NCBI RefSeq assembly: GCF_918698095.1
Contig: NZ_CAKKLY010000042.1
Coordinates: 1-42,583 of the forward strand
Reading direction: 5' to 3'
DNA length: 42,583 nucleotides
Source: Arthrobacter sp. Bi83
Lineage (GTDB): Bacteria > Actinomycetota > Actinomycetes > Actinomycetales > Micrococcaceae
The notes under the pieces were generated by a model. The model was not told the DNA's origin, did not search any database, and worked only from the letters and a program-made list of their open reading frames with translations. Each line of letters starts with the position of its first letter. Positions within the stretch are counted from its first letter, which is position 1. Of this stretch, positions 21,847 to 30,130 are shown one piece after another. The position numbers were made by a program, and so were the translations under genes.

Positions 21847-23859
21847 GTGAAAAATACCGGCCAGGACCTTCCAGCGAAGCGACTGGCCGGTATCGGCCAG
21901 TACAGGGCCAGCGACCACGACCCCGTGCTCGCTGGCCTTGACCTGCCGGCCGGCCCTGCCACTCCGGCCACCGTTGACCTGAACTTCCTGGGCATCAACG
22001 ATTTCCACGGCCGCATCGACACCAACACGGTGCTGTTCGCCGGCACCGTGGAGATGTTGCGCGCCGCTGCACCGGGCCCCAGTGCTTTCCTCTCCGCGGG
22101 GGACAACATCGGGGCATCGCTGTTCGCGTCCTCTGCTGCAAGGGACCAGCCCACCCTCGATGTCCTCAACACACTGGAGCTGAGGGCCTCCGCGGTGGGC
22201 AACCACGAGTTCGACGGCGGCTGGGCGGATTTGCGCGACCGCGTCGCCGGCGGCAGCAACGCCAAGTTTCCCTACCTCGGCGCCAACGTCTACAGGAAGG
22301 GCACCTCGGAGCCCGTGCTGCCGGAGTTCACGGTCCTCGAGATGAGCGGCATCAAGGTGGCCGTCATCGGCACCGTGACCCAGGAAGTGCCCTCCCTCGT
22401 CACTCCTGCCGGGATCACTGGGCTTGAGTTCGGCGATCCCGTCGACGCCATCAACCGCGTTGCGGCCAGGATCAAGGCGGAGGACCTGGCAGACGTGATC
22501 GTCGTGGAAAACCACGACGGCGCAGGGTCCGGAACACCGGAAGGCGCCACTTTGGAGCAGGAGGTGGCCGCCGGCGGCCCCTTCGCCAAGCTGGTCTCCG
22601 AAACATCCGCCGACGTGGATGCGATCTTCAACGGCCACACCCACAAGGAGTACGCGTGGGATGCTCCCGTTCCCGGGGTGGAGGGCAAGACCCGGCCCAT
22701 TGTGCAGACCGGCAACTACGGCGAGAACATTGGACAGATCCAGCTGACCGTGGACACCAGGACGAAGGCTGTCACCGGCTACAAGGCAGGAAACGTCAAG
22801 CGCACCACTGATGCCGCCGCGGACCTTGTGGCCGTCTACCCGAGGGTCGCCGCCGTCGGCGTGATCGTCAGGAAGGCCATCGCCGAGGCTGCGGAAATCG
22901 GAAACCAGCCGGTGGGCAGGGTGACCGCTGATATCACCACGGCGTTCACTCCCGTCACGGACACCACTCCGGCGAAGCGGGACGACCGCGCGGGCGAGTC
23001 CACCCTGGGCAACCTCGTGGCCGACTCTCTCGTGGATGCGCTCAAGGCGCCGGAACTGGGCGGAGCCGAAATCGGCGTCGTGAATCCCGGCGGGCTGCGC
23101 AACGAGCTGTACTTCGCACCCGACGGAACTATCACGTACGCCGAGGCCAATTCCGTCCTGCCATTCGTGAACAACCTGTGGACCACGTCCCTCAGCGGGG
23201 CACAGTTCAAGACGCTCCTGGAACAGCAGTGGCAGACCAACCCCGACGGCAGCGTCCCGAGCCGCGCCTACCAGCAGCTGGGCCTGTCCGAGAACGTCAA
23301 CTACACCTACGATGCCGCCCGCGCAGCGGGAGACCACATTACCGCGATCCGGGTGAACGGGAAACCGCTTGATCCGGCCAAGCCCTGCCGGATCGGGATG
23401 TTCAGCTTCCTGGCAACGGGCGGCGACAACTTCCGGGTCTTCAAGGAAGGCACGGGCACCAAAGACTCCGGCCTCGTGGACCGCGACGCATGGATCAGGT
23501 ACCTGCAGGAGCACAACCCCGCGTCCCCTGACTTTGCCCGGCGCACCGTGTCCGTCGTCAACACGACGGCGGCGGCGGTCAAGGGCGGCGACGCCATGAC
23601 GCTCGAAGTCTCCAAGCTGGACCTGGCCTCGCTGGGCAGCCCGGCCAACAAGTCATTGACTGCGGTTTTCACGGACGCGGCCGGCACGTCCACCCCGCTG
23701 GGCACGGTTCCCGCGGCCTCCGGGGCAGCCACAGTGAACCTCGCGGTGCCAGCAAAGGCTGCAGCCGGCGTCGGAACGCTGACCCTCACCGCCATTGAGT
23801 CGGGAACCGTGGTGAAGGTCACCGTCGTGGTCTCTGCCGTCGGCCCCGTCAGGGCTTGA
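21847..23859 (+). pseudogene. 5'-truncated ExeM/NucH-type nuclease with 5'-nucleotidase domain
   Basis: The 670-codon frame opens inside a domain: residues near 18-28 read GQYRASDHDPVLAGLDL, the closing strand of an endonuclease/exonuclease/phosphatase domain (SDHDP holds its last catalytic residues). A complete 5'-nucleotidase follows: metallophosphatase motifs NFLGINDFHGRID, LSAGDNIGAS, AVGNHEFDGGW and NGHTHKEY, then the C-terminal domain with NPGGLRNEL and FVNNLWTTSLSG, and an Ig-like tail to VVSAVGPVRA. Full proteins of this kind are extracellular and far longer, with signal peptide and nuclease domain. Here neither exists: an in-frame TAA lies at 21838-21840, no ribosome-binding site precedes the GTG at 21847, and a hairpin covers the first codons. 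The protein could not be exported, so I call it a pseudogene. Confidence 0.8.
21854..21893. repeat. 11-bp perfect inverted repeat at the truncation point
   Basis: ATACCGGCCAG (21854-21864) and CTGGCCGGTAT (21883-21893) flank 18 bases. It could end transcription of the VOC gene or be a scar of the deletion that removed the 5' part of the nuclease gene. Confidence 0.55.
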
Positions 23860-25828
23860 GGATGGCGCGGGCGATTTCGTCGGCGTCGCGCAGGGTGCGC
23901 TGGCCGCTGGCGTAGACCGGGCCGGCCTGCTGCACGGCTTCGGCGGCGATCGCCGTTCCCCACTGGGTTGCCGAGAGCTGGAGGCCCAGCACGAAGACCC
24001 GCTTGGCAACTTCTCCGTTGGCTGCCACCGGCCGGTAAGGATGCGGGCTGACATCCAGTCCCGAGGCCTGCACCGGTGTTCCTTCAACCGTCATCATCGT
24101 CCGCGGCCGCACCAGCCCGTCGGCGAGGAGCTGTTCCAGCAGCGGAGACTCGTTGACGGACACCCGGTTGGCCGGTGCCAGGGCCTCAACCATGGTGCGG
24201 GCCTTCGCGGCGGCGTCCTTCACCCACGGTGACGCGGCGGTAAAGAACCCCGCCTTCCGGTCCAGCCCGAATTTGGGGTCGGGTCCCACGAAACTGACCA
24301 CGCCTGCGCGGGCCAATGCGGCGAGCTGCTCGGCACGGAGCGCCGGGGGCCCGCTGGCGAGGCCTTCCACAAACGACTCAAACCAGCCCCGCAGCCCGGC
24401 GACCCACGACTCGTCGGTGATGCCGCCGTCGGCCACCACTGACTTCAGCACGGCACGGCCGTGGTGCAGCGCACCGATGGTCATCTTCAGGGGGTCGTCC
24501 TCGCCGAGGGCAGAGCGGCGGGCGTCGTCGAGCAGATAGTCGACGACGGCGGCGTCCAGCTCCGCGCGGGAACCGAACGGCTGTCCCGCCAGCGGCGCCG
24601 CGAGGCTCAGCAGATCCAGCCTGCTGTCGGGGCGGACATGTCCTTCGATGACCGCCCTGACAATCTCTTCCCATTTTGCCGTCGTGTGGGCATGTGGGTG
24701 CAGCGCCTCGTCCAGTTCCTTCAGGAACCTGGCCGGATCCTGCACGGCTGCAGGCTCGGAACGCACCAGCGTGGAGTAGTACGCCCACAGGGCATCGCGG
24801 TGCAGGAGCGGCCAGAGGTCGTGGTCGAAGGCCGGAACGATGCCGGCTGCGGCGAACCTCCGCAAGGCGGCCCCGGTGCAGTACCGCAGGGTCACCGACG
24901 CCGGGTAGTAGCTCTCAAGGGTGGCCTTGGAACGGTACGGCGTGCCGCGCCGGGACGCGGCGATGATCAGCGGTTCCTGGCCTGAGGGCAGGTACTCAAG
25001 GGCGTCTCCGGCGTCCACGAACTTCCCGCCCCGGCCCTCGGTGAGCTGGCCCATGACGTCAAAGAAGTTCAGCCCCATCCCGCGGACCAGCACCGGTTCG
25101 CGGGCTGGAATAGTCGACCAGTCGACGTCGGCAGGAACAGCGGGCGGAAAGTAGCGCAGTCCGAATTGGGCGGCAGCTGCCTGCAGTTGGCGCTGCTCTG
25201 GGCTAAGCCTGGAGTCCAGGTGGCCCAGTGCCAACACCACGGAATCGGCGGCAAGCGTCCCGCCGCCGGCCAGTTCGACGTCGAACGTTCCGTCCGGCGA
25301 GGGGCGCACGGCGGTGGCCGACGTTTCGTGGAAGTCCACCGTGACGCCGTCGGGCACCAGCGCGAGGAGTTCCTCAAGCGTGGAGCGGAGGTAGCGGCCG
25401 TACAGGGCACGGCTGGGGAAGTCATCGGAGCCGAGCACGGCCAGTTCCGCGAGTTCCTCTTCGGTCAGCCCGGGAAGGGGATCCTGCTGCTGCCGGACCC
25501 GCCAGCGGTCAAACGTTGTGCCGGCAACCGGGGCGGCAAGCTGCGGGTCCTCCGGGATGAGCGTGGGGTAGAACGACTGCGTGTTCATCAGGTAAAGCCG
25601 CGACTGTCCGGGCTGCCACACATGCCCCGCGCCGGCCGGGTAGGGATCGACCACGTCGATGTGCAGGCCGGCTTTCGCCTGTACCGGCGCCGATTCGGAC
25701 GACGAACCGGATGAAACAGATCCGGACGGGGCCGCCGGGGCCCAGTTAGCGAGCAGCCGCTCCAGCACGCTGGTACCCCTCGGCCCGGCGCCTATCAGTA
25801 CCGTCCGGATGCTTTGCGATGTGACCAC
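23849..25828 (-). CDS. FAD/NAD(P)-binding protein (NAD_binding_9 type)
   Basis: A 659-residue flavoprotein-like enzyme of unknown reaction. The N-terminus MVTSQSIRTVLIGAGPRGTS carries the GxGPRG dinucleotide motif, followed by DVVDPYPAGAGHVWQPGQ, YLMNTQSFYPTLIPED and DDFPSRALYGRYLRSTLEEL, the layout of the FAD-NAD(P)-binding family PF13454. VVLALGHLDSR and LVRGMGLNFFDVMGQLTEG give the second nucleotide-binding part. The C-terminal region (VFVLGLQLSATQWGTAIAAE) closes the fold. GTG 25828 is preferred: it follows TACTCT by seven bases, whereas longer starts (ATG 25891) run into the divergent peptidase gene. Its 3' end overlaps the nucleotidase remnant by eleven bases. Confidence 0.85.
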   Translation of the reverse strand: MVTSQSIRTVLIGAGPRGTSVLERLLANWAPAAPSGSVSSGSSSESAPVQAKAGLHIDVVDPYPAGAGHVWQPGQSRLYLMNTQSFYPTLIPEDPQLAAPVAGTTFDRWRVRQQQDPLPGLTEEELAELAVLGSDDFPSRALYGRYLRSTLEELLALVPDGVTVDFHETSATAVRPSPDGTFDVELAGGGTLAADSVVLALGHLDSRLSPEQRQLQAAAAQFGLRYFPPAVPADVDWSTIPAREPVLVRGMGLNFFDVMGQLTEGRGGKFVDAGDALEYLPSGQEPLIIAASRRGTPYRSKATLESYYPASVTLRYCTGAALRRFAAAGIVPAFDHDLWPLLHRDALWAYYSTLVRSEPAAVQDPARFLKELDEALHPHAHTTAKWEEIVRAVIEGHVRPDSRLDLLSLAAPLAGQPFGSRAELDAAVVDYLLDDARRSALGEDDPLKMTIGALHHGRAVLKSVVADGGITDESWVAGLRGWFESFVEGLASGPPALRAEQLAALARAGVVSFVGPDPKFGLDRKAGFFTAASPWVKDAAAKARTMVEALAPANRVSVNESPLLEQLLADGLVRPRTMMTVEGTPVQASGLDVSPHPYRPVAANGEVAKRVFVLGLQLSATQWGTAIAAEAVQQAGPVYASGQRTLRDADEIARAILKP

Positions 25829-25835
25829 GGCATCC

Positions 25836-25841
25836 AGAGTA
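25836..25841 (-). promoter_or_regulatory. -10 box of the FAD/NAD(P)-binding protein gene
   Basis: TACTCT, then GGATGCC (seven bases), then the GTG at 25828, on the minus strand. Confidence 0.45.
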
Positions 25842-25889
25842 TCGGCATGTGACTTGCTAGCTGAGCCGGGATGTTGTTTGGTTGGGGCC

Positions 25890-28172
25890 ATGACCACCAC
25901 TGCAGCTGATTCCGCCGCCGTTCCCCCCGAAACCGCGCCCGAGCCCACCGATGAAAACATCTGGCTCGAGGACATCTACGGCGAGGAACAGCTGGCCTGG
26001 GTCCGGGAGCAGAATGCCAGGACGGAGGACCTTCTGGAGGACGCGGACTATGCCCGCCTCGAGGGCGAGATCCTCGAAGTGCTGGACTCCACGGACAAGA
26101 TCGCCATGGTGAGCAAGCGTGGCGACTGGTACTACAACTTCTGGAAGGACCGGCAGAACTCGAAGGGCCTGTGGCGCCGGACCACCTGGGAGAGCTACTG
26201 CACCGACGCCCCCGAATGGGACGTGCTGCTCGATGTGGATGCGCTCGCCGCCGCCGAAGGTGAGGAATGGGTCTTCCACGGGGCAAACTTCCTCCGGCCG
26301 GAACCCGGCCTGCCCTACCGGCTGGCGCTGCTGGCCCTCTCCCCTGACGGAGGCGACGCCAACCGCTACCGCGAGTTCGACGTCGAGACCCGCAGTTTCG
26401 TTGACCCCGTCGCCGGCGGCTTTGACCTTCCGACGGCGAAGGGCAACGTTTCGTGGCTTGACGCGGATACGCTGCTGGTAGCCAGCACGGCGGACGCCCT
26501 GCCGCGGACCGCCTCATCCTACGCACGCACCGGCGTGAAACTGCACCGCGGCCAGTCCCTGGCCGATGCGGCCAGGATCTTCGAGATCCCCGAGGACCAT
26601 ATGATGGCGATCGTGGCCCACGACTCCACGCCGGGGTTTGAACGGACCTTCGCCGTTGACTGGATCGACTTCTTCAACCGGACAACCTCTGTGCTGCGGG
26701 ACGGGTCCTGGACGGCAGTCGATGCGCCCACGGACGTGAACCTCAGCGCGCACCGGGAATGGCTGCTCTTCCGGCCGCAGCGCGAGTGGACAGTGGACGG
26801 AACGAGCTATCCGGCGGGTTCGCTGCTCGCGGCGGATTTTGACCGCTACGTTGCCGGCGAGCGCAGGCTGACGGTCCTCTTCACCCCGGATGCCCGCACG
26901 TCGCTGCAGTCCTGGAGCTGGACGCGGAACTTCCTGCTGCTGAACCTCCTGCGTGACGTCTCCTCGGAAATCCGGGTGCTGGACCCGTCGCAGCCTGCTT
27001 CGGGGGCAGTGGCTGAATCTGATGCTGACCATCGGGCCGGCGCCTGGGCCTCCTCCCTGCTGGATGCGTGCCCTCCCCTGCACGACGTCAACGCCTTCGC
27101 CGTGGACGACGAGGACGACGCAGAAGGCGGCTCCGACGGCGGGCACCGCTCCCCCGGCGGACCGCGAGGGGCAGGCGACGATTTCTGGCTCGTCGCCACC
27201 GGCTTCACCACCCCCACCACGCTGACCCGCGGAACCCTGTCAAGGGAAAACCACGCCCAGGACGCAGGCGTGGTGAGCAGCCATGCAGTGGTCAAGGCAT
27301 CGCCGTCGTTCTTCAACGATGCCGGCTACGAAGTGCAGCAGCACTTTGCCGTGTCCGAGGACGGCACCCGGGTGCCGTACTTCCAGATTGCGGCGCGCAA
27401 CCTGGTGCTCGACGGGCAGAACCCCACCCAGCTCTCCGGGTACGGCGGCTTCGAGGTCTCGCGCACGCCCGCCTACAGCGGCGCGGTGGGCCGGGCCTGG
27501 CTGGAGCGGCGGACCGCGGAATCGGCCGGCGCCGACGGTGCAGCGCCCCACAGCCGCGGCGGCGTCTATGTGGTGGCCAACATCCGCGGCGGCGGAGAAT
27601 ACGGTCCTTCCTGGCACCGGGCTGCGCTGCAGGAGAACCGGCACCGCGCGTTCGAGGACTTCGCCGCCGTCGCAAAGGACCTTATCTCGCGGGGTGTCAC
27701 GAGCCGGGAGCGCCTTGGCTGTGTGGGCGGCTCCAACGGCGGGCTCCTCGTGGGCAACATGCTGACGCGCTACCCGGAACTGTTCGGCGCCGTGTCCTGC
27801 GGCGTGCCCCTACTGGATATGCGCCGGTACACCAGGCTCTCCGCGGGTCACTCGTGGATTGCCGAGTACGGTGATCCGGACGTCCCGGAACAGTGGGAAT
27901 TCATCAGGACGTTCTCGCCGTACCACCTGCTCAGGGACGGGGTGGACTACCCGGAGACCTTCATCTGGACCGCGACATCGGACGACCGGGTGGGCCCGGT
28001 GCAGGCCCGCAAGATGGCCGCCCGCATGGAGGCCATGGGCATTCCCAACGTCTGGTTCCACGAGGCGCTTGAAGGCGGGCATGCCGGAGCCTCGGACAAC
28101 AGGCAGGCCGCCGCGCTCCAGAGCCGCAGCCAGCATTTTCTCTGGAGGTCCCTCGCGGGCGGGACCGCCTGA
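25890..28172 (+). CDS. S9 family prolyl oligopeptidase
   Basis: A cytosolic serine peptidase of 760 residues that should cleave short peptides after proline or basic residues. No signal peptide is present. The N-terminal helix and seven-bladed propeller fill about residues 20-480 (start ENIWLEDIYGEEQLAWVREQ, the family's opening). The catalytic domain has NIRGGGEYGPSWHRAAL, the nucleophile motif GGSNGG (Ser615), the acid in ATSDDRVGP (Asp698/699) and the histidine in EGGHAG (His731). An acidic insert, DDEDDAEGGSDGGHRSPGG, near residue 410 looks like a disordered loop. The ATG at 25890 is downstream of the promoter region shared with the divergent FAD protein. Prolyl oligopeptidase versus oligopeptidase B is not settled. 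Confidence 0.93.
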   Translation: MTTTAADSAAVPPETAPEPTDENIWLEDIYGEEQLAWVREQNARTEDLLEDADYARLEGEILEVLDSTDKIAMVSKRGDWYYNFWKDRQNSKGLWRRTTWESYCTDAPEWDVLLDVDALAAAEGEEWVFHGANFLRPEPGLPYRLALLALSPDGGDANRYREFDVETRSFVDPVAGGFDLPTAKGNVSWLDADTLLVASTADALPRTASSYARTGVKLHRGQSLADAARIFEIPEDHMMAIVAHDSTPGFERTFAVDWIDFFNRTTSVLRDGSWTAVDAPTDVNLSAHREWLLFRPQREWTVDGTSYPAGSLLAADFDRYVAGERRLTVLFTPDARTSLQSWSWTRNFLLLNLLRDVSSEIRVLDPSQPASGAVAESDADHRAGAWASSLLDACPPLHDVNAFAVDDEDDAEGGSDGGHRSPGGPRGAGDDFWLVATGFTTPTTLTRGTLSRENHAQDAGVVSSHAVVKASPSFFNDAGYEVQQHFAVSEDGTRVPYFQIAARNLVLDGQNPTQLSGYGGFEVSRTPAYSGAVGRAWLERRTAESAGADGAAPHSRGGVYVVANIRGGGEYGPSWHRAALQENRHRAFEDFAAVAKDLISRGVTSRERLGCVGGSNGGLLVGNMLTRYPELFGAVSCGVPLLDMRRYTRLSAGHSWIAEYGDPDVPEQWEFIRTFSPYHLLRDGVDYPETFIWTATSDDRVGPVQARKMAARMEAMGIPNVWFHEALEGGHAGASDNRQAAALQSRSQHFLWRSLAGGTA

Positions 28173-28224
28173 CACGGGGCGGAACGTCGCCGCCGGCTCT
28201 CCTAGGCCGCGTTCTGACGCCGTT

Positions 28225-28254
28225 TTGCACTGGGTGGCCCGTTCTGCGTATCCT
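28225..28254 (+). promoter_or_regulatory. Promoter of tRNA-Ser(GCU)
   Basis: TTGCAC (28225-28230), 18-bp spacer, TATCCT (28249-28254); predicted start near 28261, sixteen bases before the tRNA. Confidence 0.55.
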
Positions 28255-28276
28255 TGGTGGGCTAGGAATAGCAATT

Positions 28277-28364
28277 GGAGACGTGCCAGAGCGGCCGAAT
28301 GGGCTTCACTGCTAATGAAGTGTGGGGCACAACTCCACCGGGGGTTCAAATCCCCCCGTCTCCG
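28277..28364 (+). tRNA. tRNA-Ser (anticodon GCU)
   Basis: Type II tRNA: acceptor GGAGACG with CGTCTCC, anticodon stem CTTCA with TGAAG around CTGCTAA (anticodon GCT), long variable arm (TGTGGGGCACAACTCCACC), T-arm GGGGG-TTCAAAT-CCCCC, discriminator G. Confidence 0.96.
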
Positions 28365-28371
28365 CGTTTGG

Positions 28372-28397
28372 CCCCGGTCCCTGGACCGGGGTCTTTT
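28372..28397 (+). terminator. Rho-independent terminator of tRNA-Ser(GCU)
   Basis: CCCCGGTCC-CT-GGACCGGGG, a 9-bp perfect stem with a two-base loop, followed by TCTTTT. Confidence 0.88.
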
Positions 28398-28404
28398 GCG
28401 TTCC

Positions 28405-28436
28405 CGGGGTTTTGCATGGCCGGGGTTTTGCATGGC
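28405..28436. repeat. 16-bp perfect tandem duplication
   Basis: CGGGGTTTTGCATGGC occurs twice head-to-tail (28405-28420 and 28421-28436), between the tRNA terminator and the promoter of the PYROXD2-like gene. Confidence 0.9.
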
Positions 28437-28489
28437 CGTTGTTTCGTCCGGGTCGCGGACGCGTGGCGCGGTGCTCCTCGCTCCGGTGG

Positions 28490-28495
28490 CAGGAT
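28490..28495 (+). promoter_or_regulatory. Candidate -10 box of the PYROXD2-like gene
   Basis: CAGGAT, then AATCGC, then ATG 28502. AGGA could also act as a ribosome-binding site. Confidence 0.3.
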
Positions 28496-28501
28496 AATCG
28501 C

Positions 28502-30130
28502 ATGACTGGCAACGAGGCATATGACTCCATCGTCGTGGGCGGCGGACACAACGGACTGGCGGCGGCCGCCTACCTGGCCAAGGCCGGGCTCCGCGTGCTC
28601 GTGCTGGAAAAACTCGACCACGCTGGCGGCGCCGCCGTCTCGGCCCAAGCCTTCGACGGCGTCGACGCGCGCCTCTCGCGCTACTCATACCTGGTCAGCC
28701 TCCTGCCGCAGCGGATCATCGACGACCTTGGACTTCGGGTCCGGCTGGCCCGCCGTCGTTATTCGTCCTACACGCCGGACCCGTCGCACCCGGGCCGGGG
28801 CCTCCTGATCGACAGCGGCGACGCCGCGTGCACTGCAGCGTCGTTCGCAGCCATCGGCGCCCCCGACGGTGAAGCCGAAGCCTTCACCAGGTTCTACGCC
28901 AGCTGCCGCAAGCTCACCGAAGCGCTGTGGCCCACCCTGATGTCCCCGCTGCGGACGAGGTCCGAGGCACGCCGGGTCGCGACGGCTGCCGGGGCCTCGG
29001 AGGCCTGGGATGCCGTGATGGAGCGGCCCATCGGCGAGGCCATCGCCGGCCAGCTCCAGCACGGCCTGGTGCGCGGCGTCGTGTTGACCGATGCCCTGAT
29101 CGGCACGTTCGCGGAGGCCGGCGGGAAAGACCTGCAGCAGAACATTTGCTTCCTCTACCACTTGATCGGCGGGGGCACTGGCGATTGGGATGTTCCGATC
29201 GGGGGCATGGGCTCGGTGTCCTCGGAGCTGGAACGTGCCGCCCGCGAGGCAGGGGCCACCGTGCTCACCGGCGCGGAAGTGACGGCGATCGACCCCGGCG
29301 GATGCGTGAGCTACCGCCGCGCCGCCGAAGACCGTGCGGCGACGGCCCGCTGGGTGCTGGCCAATGTTGCCCCGGCCGTGCTGGACCGGCTGCGGACACC
29401 ACCCGCGGGTTCCGGCACCGGAGTTTCGAACCCGAACCACGCCCGCGAAGGCTCCCAGGTCAAAGTGAACCTGCTGCTGAGGAGGCTGCCCCGCCTCCTG
29501 GACGAAGGGGTCACCCCGGAGGCCGCCTTCGGCGGAACCTTCCACATCAACGAGACGTGGGACCAGCTGGACCAGGCGTACCGGACAGCGGAGTCCGGCG
29601 CCATCCCCGAACCGCTGCCCTGCGAGATCTACTGCCACACGCTGACGGACCCCAGCATCCTGTCACCGGAGCTGCAGGCCGCCGGGGCGCAGACCCTCAC
29701 GGTTTTCGGCCTCCACGTCCCTGACCGCCTCATCACCCGGGAGAACAACGGGGCCCGGCGCGCGCAACTGCAGGCGGCCGTACTCAGGTCCCTGAACTCG
29801 GTGCTCGGCGAACCCATTGAACCCCTCATCATGCACGCACCGGACGGCACTGGCTGCATCGAAACCAAGACCACTCTGGACATCCAGCGGGCCGTGGGCA
29901 TGCCGCGCGGCAACATCTTCCACGGCGGCCTCGACTGGCCGTTCGTCGAGGACGGTACGCCGCTGGACAGTCCGGCCCGCCGCTGGGGCGTGGCCACCAG
30001 CGACGAACGCATACTCCTGTGCGGCTCCGGTGCGCGCCGCGGCGGGGCCGTGAGCGCCATCGGCGGGCACAACGCCGCCATGGCTGTCCTGGAACTGGCC
30101 CGAAACTCAGCACTGGCCCGGGACTCATGA
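28502..30130 (+). CDS. FAD-dependent oxidoreductase, phytoene desaturase / PYROXD2-like
   Basis: A 542-residue flavoenzyme. The N-terminus has the FAD-binding Rossmann motif VVGGGHNGLAAAAYLAKAGL with the ribose-binding glutamate in VLVLEK, then DHAGGAAVSAQAFDGVDARL. Mid-protein PIGGMGSVSSELERAAREAG and VLTGAEVTAI match the phytoene desaturase-like amine-oxidase fold, and the C-terminal FAD motif is LLCGSGARRGGAVSAIGGHN AA in two parts. GDWDVPIGGMG is typical of the PYROXD2 branch rather than true carotenoid desaturases, and no carotenoid genes are near. Its stop overlaps the start of the MFS gene (ATGA at 30127), so the pair is co-translated and the exporter may move a product or substrate of this enzyme. 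The substrate is unknown. Confidence 0.88.
   Translation: MTGNEAYDSIVVGGGHNGLAAAAYLAKAGLRVLVLEKLDHAGGAAVSAQAFDGVDARLSRYSYLVSLLPQRIIDDLGLRVRLARRRYSSYTPDPSHPGRGLLIDSGDAACTAASFAAIGAPDGEAEAFTRFYASCRKLTEALWPTLMSPLRTRSEARRVATAAGASEAWDAVMERPIGEAIAGQLQHGLVRGVVLTDALIGTFAEAGGKDLQQNICFLYHLIGGGTGDWDVPIGGMGSVSSELERAAREAGATVLTGAEVTAIDPGGCVSYRRAAEDRAATARWVLANVAPAVLDRLRTPPAGSGTGVSNPNHAREGSQVKVNLLLRRLPRLLDEGVTPEAAFGGTFHINETWDQLDQAYRTAESGAIPEPLPCEIYCHTLTDPSILSPELQAAGAQTLTVFGLHVPDRLITRENNGARRAQLQAAVLRSLNSVLGEPIEPLIMHAPDGTGCIETKTTLDIQRAVGMPRGNIFHGGLDWPFVEDGTPLDSPARRWGVATSDERILLCGSGARRGGAVSAIGGHNAAMAVLELARNSALARDS

Noticed and set aside
28502..30130. Carotenoid desaturase (CrtI)
   Set aside because: Sequence features fit the PYROXD2 branch and there are no crt genes nearby.
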